DNA from: Micromussa lordhowensis
Taxonomy: Eukaryota > Cnidaria > Anthozoa > Scleractinia > Lobophylliidae
Direction of reading: 5' to 3'
Assembly (NCBI GenBank): GCA_964020085.1
Contig: CAXHUQ010000601.1
Coordinates: forward strand, 950,501-1,014,500
Length of the DNA: 64,000 bases
Under the pieces are notes generated by a model, which was not told the DNA's origin, did not search any database, and saw nothing but the letters and a program-made list of their open reading frames with translations. Made by a program: the position numbers and the translations under genes. Below, piece after piece: positions 21,633-33,729 of this stretch; within the stretch, counting starts at the first letter, position 1; every line of letters starts with the position of its first letter.

Positions 21633-22516
21633 AATGTCATTATCTCTTAATTAAAACGCACTTAAAGTGCCAACATAGCACAACATTTTGCAGCAAACCG
21701 CGGCTCCCAAAGTGCCTGTAAAGCCGAGCTATGGCAAATTTGGCAAGGACACCCTCACCTTTCATTTTCTGAAATTCTGCAAAGTTGCAACCAGGGGAAA
21801 GTCCTGCAGAAAGAAGGCCCGAAAAAACACCCTGGCGCAAATGCCATTATCTCCTAAATAAAATGCACTTAAAGTGCCAACATAGCACAACATTTTGCAG
21901 CAAACCGCGGCTCCCAAAGTGCCCGTAAAGCCAAACTATGGCAAATTTGGCAAGGACACCCTCAGCGCGCATTTTCTGAAATTCTGCAAAGTTGCGACCA
22001 GTTGAAAGTCCTGCAGAAAGAAGACCAGAAAAAAAAACACCCTTGCGCAAATGCCATCATCTCCTAATTAGAATGCACTTTAAGTGCCAACATAGCACAA
22101 CATTTTGCAGCAAACCGCGGCTCTTTAAGTGCCCGTAAAGCCGAGCTATGGCAAATTTGGCAAGGACACCCTCAGCGCGCATTTTCTCAAATTCTGCAAA
22201 GTTGCGACCAGTTGAAAGTCCTGCAGAAAGAAAACCAGAAAAAACACCCTGGCGCAAATGCCATCATCTCCTAATTAGAATGCACTTAAAGTGCCAACAT
22301 AGCAGAACATTTTGCAGAAAACCGCGGCTCCATAAATGCCCGTAAAACCGAGCTATGGCAAAGTTGGCAAGGACACCCTCAGCGCGCATTTTCTGAAATT
22401 CTGCAAAGTTGCGACCAGGGGAAAAACCTGAAGAAAGAAGGCCAGAAAAAGCACCCTGGCGCAAATGCCATCATTTCCTAATGAAAATGCACTTTAAGTG
22501 TTAACATAGCACAACA

Positions 22517-24990
22517 TTTTCAGCAAGCCGCGGCTCCCAAAGTGCCCGTAAAGCCGAGCTATGGCAAATTTGGCAAGGACACCCTCAGCGCGCATTTTCT
22601 AAAATTCTGCAAAGTTGCGACCAGGGGAAAGACCTGCAGAAAGAAGGCCAGAAAAAACACCCTTTCGCAAATACCATCATCTCCTAAATAAAATGCACTT
22701 AAAGTGCCAACATAGCACAACATTTTGCAGCAAACCGCGGCTCCCAAAGTGCACGTAAAGCCGAGCCATGGCAAATTTTGCAAGGACACCCTCAGCGCGC
22801 ATTTTCTGAAATTCTGCAAAGTTGCAACCAGGGGAAATGCCTGCAGAAAGAAGGCCAGAAAAAACACCCTGGCGCAAATGCCATTATCTCCTAATTAAAA
22901 TGCACTTAAAGTGCCAACATAGCACAACCTTTTGCAGCAAACCGCGGCTCCCAAAGTGCCCGTAAAGCCGAGCTATGGTAAATTTGGCAAGGATACCCTC
23001 AGCGCGCATTTTCTGAAATTCTCCACAGTTGCAAACAGGGGAAAGTCCTGCAGAAAGAGGGCCAGAAAAAGCACCCTGGCGCAAATGCCATTATCTCTTA
23101 AATAAAATGCACTTTAAGTGCCAACATAGCACAACATTTTGCAGCAAACCGCGGCTCCCAAAGTTCCCGTAAAGCCGAGCTATGGCAAATTTGGCAAGGA
23201 CACCCTCAGCGCGCATTTTCTGAAATTCTGCAAAGTTGCGACCAGTTGAAAGTCCTGCAGAAAGAAGACCAGAAAAAAAAACACCCTTGCGCAAATGCCA
23301 ACATCTCTTAATTAGAATGCACTTAAAGTGCCAACATAGCACAACATTTTGCAGCAAACCGCGGCTCTTTAAGTGCCCGTAAAGCCGAGCTATGGCAAAT
23401 TTGGCAAGGACACCCTCAGCGCGCATTTTCTGAAATTCTGCAAAGTTGCAACCAGGGGAAAGTCCTGCAGAAAGAAAACCAGAAAAAACACCCTGGCCCA
23501 AATGCCATCATCTCCTAATTTGAATGCACTTAAAGTGGCAACATAGCACAACATTTTGCAGCAAACCGCGGCTCCCAAAGTGCCCGTAAAGCCGAGCTAT
23601 GGCAAATTTGGCAAGGACACCCTCAGCGCGCATTTTCTGAAATTCTGCAAAGTTGCGACCAGGGGAAAGTCCTGCAGAAAGAAAACCAGAAAAAACACCC
23701 TGGCGCAAATGCCATCATCTCCTAATTTGAATGCACTTAAAGTGGCAACATAGCACAACATTTTCAGCAAGCCGCGGCTCCCAAAGTGCCCGTAAAGCCG
23801 AGCTATGGCAAATTTGGCAAGGACACCCTCAGCGCGCATTTTCTAAAATTCTGCAAAGTTGCGACCAGGGGAAAGACCTGCAGAAAGAAGGCCAGAAAAA
23901 ACACCCTTTCGCAAATACCATCATCTCCTAAATAAAATGCACTTAAAGTGCCAACATAGCACAACATTTTGCAGCAAACCGCGGCTCCCAAAGTGCACGT
24001 AAAGCCGAGCCATGGCAAATTTTGCAAGGACACCCTCAGCGCGCATTTTCTGAAATTCTGCAAAGTTGCAACCAGGGGAAATGCCTGCAGAAAGAAGGCC
24101 AGAAAAAACACCCTGGCGCAAATGCCATTATCTCCTAATTAAAATGCACTTAAAGTGCCAACATAGCACAACCTTTTGCAGCAAACCGCGGCTCCCAAAG
24201 TGCCCGTAAAGCCGAGCTATGGTAAATTTGGCAAGGATACCCTCAGCGCGCATTTTCTGAAATTCTCCACAGTTGCAAACAGGGGAAAGTCCTGCAGAAA
24301 GAGGGCCAGAAAAAGCACCCTGGCGCAAATGCCATTATCTCTTAAATAAAATGCACTTTAAGTGCCAACATAGCACAACATTTTGCAGCAAACCGCGGCT
24401 CCCAAAGTTCCCGTAAAGCCGAGCTATGGCAAATTTGGCAAGGACACCCTCAGCGCGCATTTTCTGAAATTCTGCAAAGTTGCGACCAGTTGAAAGTCCT
24501 GCAGAAAGAAGACCAGAAAAAAAAACACCCTTGCGCAAATGCCAACATCTCTTAATTAGAATGCACTTAAAGTGCCAACATAGCACAACATTTTGCAGCA
24601 AACCGCGGCTCTTTAAGTGCCCGTAAAGCCGAGCTATGGCAAATTTGGCAAGGACACCCTCAGCGCGCATTTTCTGAAATTCTGCAAAGTTGCGACCAGG
24701 GGAAAGTCCTGCAGAAAGAAAACCAGAAAAAACACCCTGGCGCAAATGCCATCATCTCCTAATTTGAATGCACTTAAAGTGGCAACATAGCACAACATTT
24801 TGCAGCAAACCGCGGCTCCCAAAGTGCCCGTAAAGCCGAGCTATGGCAAATTTGGCAAGGACACCCTCAGCGCGCATTTTCTTAAATTCTGCAAAGTTGC
24901 GACCAGTTGAAAGTCCTGCAGAAAGAAGGCCATAAAAAACCTCCTGGCGCAAATCTCATCATCTCGTAATTACAATGCACTTAAAGTGCC
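22517..24990. repeat. Six-monomer HOR, two near-identical copies (1,244 bp)
   Basis: The variant monomer with TTTTCAGCAAGCCGCGG at ~22517 recurs at ~23761. GAGCCATGGCAAATTTTGC recurs at 22763/24007, CACAACCTTTTGCAGC at 22924/24168, and AACACCCTTGCGCAAATGCC at 23281/24525. The copies differ at only a few bases. The second copy loses register near 24880. Confidence 0.9.
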
Positions 24991-25579
24991 AATATAGCAC
25001 AACATTTTGCAGCAAACCGCGGCTCTCTAAGTGCCCGTAAAGCCGAGCTATGGCAAATTTGGCAAGGACACCCTCAGCGCGCATTTTCTGAAATTCTGCA
25101 AAGTTGCGACCAGGGGAAAGTCCTGCGGAAAGAAGGCCAGAAAAAAGACCATGGCGCAACTGCCATCATCTCTTAATTAAAATGCACTTGAGGTGCCAAC
25201 ATAGCACAACATTTTGCAGCAAACCGCGGCTCCCTAAGTGCCGATAAGGCCGAGCTATGGCAAATTTGGCAAGGACACCCTCAGCGCGTATTTTCTGAAA
25301 TTCTCCAAAGTTGCAACCAGGGGAAAACCCTGCAGAAAGAAGGCCAGAAAAAGTACCCTGGCGCAAATGCATTTATTACCTAACTAGAATGCACTAAAAG
25401 TGCCAACATAGCACAACATTTTGCAGCAAACCGCGGCTCCCTAAGTGCCCGTAAAGCCGAGCTATGGCAAATTTGGAAACGACACCCTCAGCGCGCATTT
25501 TCTGAAATTCTGCAAAGTTGCGACCAGGGGAAAAACCTGCAGAAAGAAGGCCAGAAAAAACACCCTGGCGCAAATGCCA

Positions 25580-28170
25580 TCATCTCTTAATTTCAATGCA
25601 CTTGAAGTGCCAACATAGCACAACATTTTGCAGCAAACCGCGGCTCCCTAAGTGCCCGTAAAGCCGAGCTATGGCAAATTTGGCAAGGACACCCTCAGCG
25701 CGCATTTTCTGAAATTCTGCCATCATCTCTTAATTTCAATGCACTTGAAGTGCCAAAATAGCACAACATTTTGCAGCAAAGCGCGGCTCCCTAAGTGCCC
25801 GTAAAGCCGAGCTATGGCAAATTTGGCAAGGACACCCTCAGCGCGCATTTTCTGAAATTCTGCAAAGTTGCGACCAGGGGAAAGTCCTGCAGGAAGAAGG
25901 CCAGAAAAAACACCCTGGCGCAAATGCCATTATCTCCTAATTAGAATGCGCTTAAAGTGCCAACATTGCACAACATTTTGCAGCAAACTGCGGCTAACAA
26001 AGTACCCGTAAAGCCGAGCTATGGCAAATTTGGCAAGGACACCCTCAGCGCGCATTTTTTGAAATTCTGCAAAGTTGCGACCAGGGGAAAAACCTGCAGA
26101 AAGAAGGCCAGAGAGAACACCCTGTCCGAAATGCCATTATCACCTAATTAAAATGCACTTAAAGTGCCAGCATAGCACAACATTTTGCAGCAAACCGCGG
26201 CTCCCTAAGTGCCCGTAAAGCCGAGCTATGGCAAATTTGGCAAGGACACCCTCAGCGCGCATTTTCTAAAATTCCGCAAAGTTGCGACCAGGGGTAACTC
26301 CTGCAGAAAGAAGGCCAGAAAAAACACCCTGGCGCAAATGCCATCATCTCGTAATTAAAATGCACTTGAAGTGCCAACATAGCACAACATTCTGGTGGAA
26401 ACCGCGGCTCCCTAAGTACCCGTAAAGCCGAGCTATGGCAAATTTGGCAAGGACAACCTCAGCGCGCATTTTCTGAAATTCTGCAAAGTTGCGACCAGGG
26501 GAAAAACCTGCAGAAAGAAGGCCAGAAAAAGCACCCTGGCGCAAATGCCATTATCACCTAATTAAAATGCACTTAAAGTGCCAACATAGCACAGTATTTT
26601 GCAACAAACCGCAGCTCCCAAAATGCCCGTAAAGCCGAGCTATGGCAAATTTGGCAAGGACACCCTCAGCGCGCATTTTCTGAAATTCTGCAAAGTTGCG
26701 ACCAGGGGAAAGTCCTGCAGAAAGAAGGCCAGAAAAAACACCCTGGCGCAACTGCCATCATCTCTTAATTAAAATGCACTTAAAGTGTAAACATAGCACA
26801 ACATTTTGCAGCAAACCGCGGCTCCCAAAGTGCCCGTAAAGCCGAGCTATGGCAAATTTGGCAAGGACAACCTCAGCGCGCATTTTCTGAAATTCTGCAA
26901 AGTTGCGACCAGGGGAAAAACCTGCAGAAAGAAGGCCAGAAAAAACACCCTGGCGCAAATGCCATTATCTCCTCATTAAAACGCGCTTAAAGTGCCAACA
27001 TAGCACAACATTTTGCAGCAAACCGCGGCTCCCAAACTGCCCGTAAAGTCAAGCTATGGCAAATTTGCCAAGGACACCGTCAGCGCGCATTTTCTGAAAT
27101 TCTGCAAAGTTGCGACCAGGGGAAAGTCCTGCAGAAAGAAGGCCAAAAAAAACACCCTGGCGCAAAGGCCATCATCTCCTAATTACAATGCACTTAAACT
27201 GCCAACATAGCACAACATTTTGTCGCAAACCGCAGCTCCCTAAGTGCCCGTAAAGCCGAGCTATGGCAAATTTGGCAAGGACACCCTCAGCGCGTATTTT
27301 CTGAAATTCTCCAAAGTTGCGACCAGGGGAAAAACCTGCAGAAAGAAGGCCAGAAAAAGCACCCTGGCGCAAATGCCATTATCACCTAATTAAAATGCAC
27401 TTAAAGTGCCAACATAGCACAGCATTTTGCAACAAACTGCAGCCCCCAAAATGCCCGTAAAGCCGAGCTATGGCAAATTTGGCAAGGACACCCTCAGCGC
27501 GCATTTTCTGAAATTCTGCAAAGTTGCGACCTGGGGAAAAACCTGCAGAAAGAAGGCCAGAAAAAGCACCCTCGCGCAAACGCCATTATCTCCTAATTAA
27601 AATGCACTTAAAGTGCCAACATAGCACAACATTTTGCAGCAAACCGTGGCTCCCTAAGTGCCCGTAAAGCCGAGCTATGGCAAATTTGGAAAGGACACTC
27701 TCAGCGCGCATTTTCTGAAATTCTGCAAAGTTGCAACCAGGGGAAAAACCTGCAGAAAGAAGGCCAGAAAAAACACCCTGGCGCAAATGCCATCATCTCT
27801 TAATTTCAATGCACTTGAAGTGCCAACATAGCACAACATTTTGCAGCAAACCGCGGCTCCCTAAGTGCCCGTAAAGCCGAGCTATGGCAAATTTGGCAAG
27901 GACACCCTCAGCGCGCATTTTCTGAAATTCTGCCATCATCTCTTAATTTCAATGCACTTGAAGTGCCAAAATAGCACAACATTTTGCAGCAAAGCGCGGC
28001 TCCCTAAGAGCCCGTAAAGCCGAGCTATGGCAAATTTGGCAAGGACACCCTCAGCGCGCATTTTCTGAAATTCTGCAAAGTTGCGACCAGGGGAAAGTCC
28101 TGCAGAAAGAAGGCCAGAAAAAAACACCCTGGCGCAAATGCCATTATCTCCTAATTAGAATGCGCTTAAA
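25580..28170. repeat. ~2,213-bp repeat pair with a shared truncated monomer
   Basis: A monomer cut short at GAAATTCTG|CCATCATCTC occurs at 25720 and again at ~27932. Both copies are followed by AAAATAGCACAAC, GCAAAGCGCGG and then CAACATTGCACAAC. The truncation removes ~65 bp (CAAAGTTGCGACC through GCAAATG), so the pair is 2,213 bp apart, not a multiple of 207. Confidence 0.85.
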
Positions 28171-29389
28171 GTGCCAACATTGCACAACATTTTGCAGCAA
28201 ACTGCGGCTCCCAAAGTACCCGTAAAGCCGAGCTATGACAAATTTGGCAAGGACACCCTCAGCGCGCATTTTCTTAAATTCTGCAAAGTTGCGACCAGGG
28301 AACAGTCCTGCAGAAAGAAGGCCAGAAAAAACACCCTGGCGCAAATACCATCATCTCTTAATTTCAATGCACTTGAAGTGGCAACATAGCACAACATTTT
28401 GCAGCAAACTGCGGCTCCCTAAGTGCCCGTAAAGCCGAGCTATGGCAAATTTGGCAAGGACACCCTCAGCGCGCATTTTCTGAAATTCTGCAAAGTTGCA
28501 ACCAGGGGAAAAACCTGCAGAAAGAAGGCCAGAAAAAGCACCCTGGCGCAAATGCCACTATCACCTAATTAAAATGCACTTAACGTGCCAACATAGCACA
28601 GCATTTTGCAACAAACCGCAGCTCCCAAAATGCCCGTAAAGCCGAGCTATGGCAAATTTGGCAAGGACACCCTCAGCGCGTATTTTCTGAAATTCTCCAA
28701 AGTTGCGACCAGGGGAAAAACCTGCAGAAAGAAGGCCAGAAAAAGCACCCTGGCGCAAATGCCATTATCACCTAAGTAAAATGCACTTAACGTGCCAACA
28801 TAGCACAGCATTTTGCAGCAAAGCGCAGCTCCCAAAATGCCCGTAAAGCCGAGCTATGGCAAATTTGGCAAGGACACCCTCAGCGCGCATTTTCTGAAAT
28901 TCTGCAAAGTTGCGACCAGGGGAAAAACCTGCAGAAAGAAGGCCAGAAAAAAAAAACCCTGGCGCAAATACCATTATCTCCTAATTAAAAAGCACTTAAA
29001 GTACCAACAAAGCACAACATTTTGCAGCAAACCGCGGCTCCCTAAGTGCACGTAAAGCCGAGCTATTGCAAATTTGGCAAGGACACCCTCAGCGCGCATT
29101 TTATAAAATTCTGCAAAGTTGCGACCAGGGGAAAGTCCTGCAGAAAGAAGGCCAAAAAAAACACCCTGGCGCAAACGCCATCATCTCCTAATTAGAATGC
29201 ACTTGAAGTGCCAACAGAGCACACCATTTTGCAGCAAACCACGGCTCCCTAAGTGCCCGTAAAGCCGAGCTATGGCAAATTTGTCAAGGACACCCTCAGC
29301 GAGCATTTTTTGAAATTCTGCAAAGTTGCGACCAGGGGAAAAACCTGCAGAAAGAAGGCCAGAAAAACACCCTGGCGCAAATGCCATTA

Positions 29390-30215
29390 TCTCCTAATTA
29401 AAATGCATTTAAAGTGCCACCATAGCACAACATTTTGCAGCAAACCCCGGCTCCTAAAGTGCCCGTAAATCCGAGCTATGGCAAATTTGGCAAGGACACT
29501 CTTAGCGCGCATTTTCTAAAATTCTGCAAAGTTGCGACCAGGGAAAAGTCCTACAGAAAGTAGGCCAGAAAAAACACCCTGGCGCAAATGCCATCATCTC
29601 CTAATTAAAATGCACTTAAAGTTTTAACATAGCACAACATTTTGCAGCAAACCGCGGCTCCCTAAGTGCTTGTAAAGCCAAACTAAGGCAAATTTGTCAA
29701 GGACACCCTCAGCGAGCATTTTTTGAAATTCTGCAAAGTTGCGACCAGGGGAAAAACCTGCAGAAAGAAGGCCAGAAAAACACCCTGGGGCAAATGCCAT
29801 TATCTCCTAATTAAAATGCATTTAAAGTGCCACCATAGCACAACATTTTGCCGCAAACCCCGGCTCCCAAAGTGCCCGTAAATCCGAGCTATGGCAAATT
29901 TGGCAAGGACACTCTTAGCGCGCATTTTCTAAAATTCTGCAAAGTTGCGACCAGGGAAAAGTCCTACAGAAAGTAGGCCAGAAAAAACACCCTGGCGCAA
30001 ATGCCATCATCTCCTAATTAAAATGCACTTAAAGTTTTAACATAGCACAACATTTTGCAGCAAACCGCGGCTCCCTAAGTGCTTGTAAAGCCAAACTATG
30101 GCAAATTTGGCAAGGACACCCTCAGCGCGCATTTTCTGAAATTCTGCAAAGTTGCGACCAGGGGAAAATCCTGCAGAAAGAAGGCCAAAAAAAACACCCT
30201 GGCGCAATTGCCATC
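29390..30215. repeat. Two-monomer HOR, two copies (414 bp)
   Basis: GCATTTAAAGTGCCACCATAG recurs at ~29405 and ~29819. CTACAGAAAGTAGGCC (a small palindrome created by variation at the PstI region) recurs at ~29551 and ~29965. AAAGTTTTAACATAG recurs at ~29617 and ~30031. Confidence 0.85.
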
Positions 30216-33200
30216 ATCTTGTTTTTAGAATGAACTTAAAGTGCCAACATAGCACAACATTTTGCAGCAAACCGCGGCTCCCAAAGTGCCCGTAAAGCCG
30301 AGCTATGGCAAATTTGGCAAGGACACCCTCAGCGCGCATTTTCTGAAATTCTGCAAAATTGCGACCAGGGGAAAGTCCTGCAGAAAGAAGGCCAGAAAAA
30401 ACACCCTGGCGCAAATGCCATCATCTCTAAATTAAAATGCACTTAAAGTGCCAACATAGCACAACATTTTGCAGCAAACCGCGGCTCCCTAAGTGCCCGT
30501 AAAGCCGAGCTATGGTTAATTTGGCAACAACACCCTCAGCGCGCATTTTCTGAAATTCTGCAAAGTTGCGACCAGGGGAAAAACCTGCAGAAAGAAGGCC
30601 AGAAAAAACACCCTGGAGCAAATGCCATTATCTCCTAATTACAAAGCACTTAAAGTACCAAGAAAGCACAACATTTTGCAGCAAACCGCGGCTCCCTAAG
30701 TGCCCGTAAAGCCGAGCTATGGCAAATTTGGCAAGGACACCCTCAGCGCGCATTTTCTGAAATTCTGTAAAGTTGCGGCCAGGGGAAAGTCCTGCAGAAA
30801 GAAGGCCAGAAAAACACCCTGGCGCAAATGCCATCGTCTCCTAATTAGAATGCACTTGAAGTGCCCACATAGCACAACATTTTGCAGCAAACCGCGGCTC
30901 CCTAAGTGCCCGTAAAGCCGAGCTATGGCAAATTTGGCAAGGACACCCTTAGCGCGCATTTTCTGAAATTCTGCAAAGTTGCGACCAGGGGAAAGTCCTG
31001 CAGAAAGAAGGCCAGAAAAACACCCTGGCGCAAATGCCATCATCTCTTAAGTAAAATCCACTTAAAGTGTTAAGAAAGCGAAACATTTTGCAGCAAACCG
31101 CGGCTCCCTAAGTGCCCGTAAAGCCGAGCTATGGCAAATTTGGCAAGGACACCCTCAGCACGCATTTTCTGAAATTCTGCAAAGTTGCGACCAGGGGAAA
31201 AACCTGCAGAAATAAGGCCAGAAAAAACACCCTGGCCCAAATGCCATTATCTCCTAATTTAAATGCACTTAAAATGCCAACATAGCACAACATTTTGCAG
31301 CAAACCGCAGCTCCCTAAGTGCACGTAAAGCCGAGCTATGGCAAATTTGGCAAGGACACCCTCAGCGCGCATTTTCTGAAATTCTGCAAAGTTGCGACCA
31401 GGGGAAAGTCCTGCAGAAAGAAGGCCAAAAAAACCACCTTGGCGCAAATGCCATCATCTCCTAATTAAAATGAACTTGAAGTGCCAACATAGCACACCAT
31501 TTTGCAGCAAACCGCGGCTCCCTAAGTGCCCGTAAAGCCGAGCTATGGCAAATTTGGCAAGGACACCCTCAGCGCGCATTTTCTATAATTCTGCAAAGTT
31601 GCGACCAGGGGAAAGTCCTGCAGAAAGAAGGCCAGAAAAAACACCCTGGCGCAAATGCCATCATCTCCTAATTAGAATGCACTTGAAGTGCCAACATAGC
31701 ACAACATTTTTGCAGCGAACCGCGGCTCCCTAAGTGCCCGTAAAGCCGCGCTATGGCAAATTTGGCAAGGACACCCTCAGCGTGCATTTTCTGAAAGTCT
31801 GCAAAGTTGCGACCAGGGGAAAAACCTGCAGAAAGAAGGCCAGAAAAAACACCCTGGCGCAAATGCCATTATCTCCTTATCAGAATGCACTTAAAGTGCC
31901 AACATAGCACAAAATTTTGCAGCAAACCGCGGCTCCCAAAGTGCCCGTAAAGCGGAGCTATGGCAAATTTGGCAAGGACACCCTCAGCGCGCATTTTCTG
32001 AAATTCTGCAAAGTTGCGACCAGGGGAAAGTCCTGCAGAAAGAAGGCCAGAAAAAACACTTTGAAGAAAATGACATTATCTCCTAATTAAAATGCACTTA
32101 AAGCACCAACATAGCACAACATTTTGCAGCAAACCACGGCTCCCTAAGTGCCCGTAAAGCCGAGCTATGGCAAATTTGGCAAGGACACCCTCAGCGCGCA
32201 TTTCCTAAAATGCTGCAAAGTTGCGACCAGGGAAAAGTCCTGCAGAAAGAAGGCCAGAAAAAACACCCTGGCGCAAATGCCATCATCTGCTAATTAGAAT
32301 GCACTTGAAGTGCCAACATAGCACAACATTTTGCAGCAAACCGCGGCTCCCTAAGTGCCCGTAAAGCCGAGCTATGGCAAATTTGGCAAGGACACCCTCA
32401 GCGCGCACTTTCTGAAATTCTGCAAAGTTAAGACCAGGGGAAAAACCTGCAGAAAGAAGGCCACAAAAAACACCCTGGAGCAAATGCCATTATCTCCTAA
32501 TTAAAAAGCGCTTAAAGTACCAACAAAGCACAACATTTTGCAGCAAACCGCGGCTCCCTAAGTGCCCGTAAAGCCGAGCTATGGCAAATTTGGCAAGGAC
32601 ACCCTCAGCGCGCATTTTCTGAAATTCTGCAAAGTTGCGACCAGGGGAAAAACCTGCAGAAAAAAGGCCTGAAAAAACACTTTGGAGAAAATGACATTAT
32701 CTCCTAATTAAAATGCACTTAAAGCACCAACATAGCACAACATTTTGCAGCAAACCACGGCTCCCTAAGTGCCCGTAAAGCCAAGCTATGGCAAATTTGG
32801 CAAGGACACCCTCAGCGCGCATTTCCTAAAATTCTGCAATGTTGCGACCAGTGAAAAGTCCTGCAAAAAGAAGGCCAGAAAAAACACCCTGGCGCAAATG
32901 CCATCATCTGCTAATTAGAATGCGCTTGAAGTGCCAACATAGCACAACATTTTGCAGCAAACCGCGGCTCCCTAAGTGCCCGTAAAGCCGAGCTATGGCA
33001 AATTTGGCAAGGACACCCTCAGCGCGCATTTTCTGAAATTCTGCAAAGTTAAGACCAGGGGAAAAACCTGCAGAAAGAAGGCCAGAAAAAACACCCTGGA
33101 GCAAATGCCATTATCTCCTAATTAAAAAGCACTTAAAGTACCAACAAAGCACAACATTTTGCAGCAAACCGCGGCTCCCTAAGTGCCCGTAAAGCCGAGC

Positions 33201-33729
33201 TATTGCAAATTTGGCAAGGACACCCTCAGCGCGCATTTTCTGAAATTCTGCAAAGTTGCGACCAGGGAAAAGTCCTGCAGAAAGAAGGCCAAAAAAAACA
33301 CCCTGGCGCAACCGCCATCATCTTTTAATTAGAATGCACTTAAAGTGCTAACAGAGCACAACATTTTGCAGCAAACCACGGCTCCCTAAGTGCCCGTAAA
33401 GCCGAGCTATGGCAAATTTGTCAAGGACACCCACAGCGAGCATTTTTTGAAATTCTGCAAAGTTGCGACCAGGGGAAAAACCTGCAGAAAGAAGGCCAGA
33501 GAAAACACCCTGGCGCAAATGCTATTATCTCCTAATTAAAATGCATTTAAAGTGCCACCATAGCACAACATTTTGCAGCAAATCGCGGCTCCCAAAGTGC
33601 CCGTAAATCCGAGCTATGGCAAATTTGGCAAGGACACTCTCAGCGCGCATTTTCTAAAATTCCGCAAAGTTGCGGACAGGGAAAAGTCCTACAGAAACTA
33701 GGCCAGAAAAAACACCCTGGCGCAAAAGC

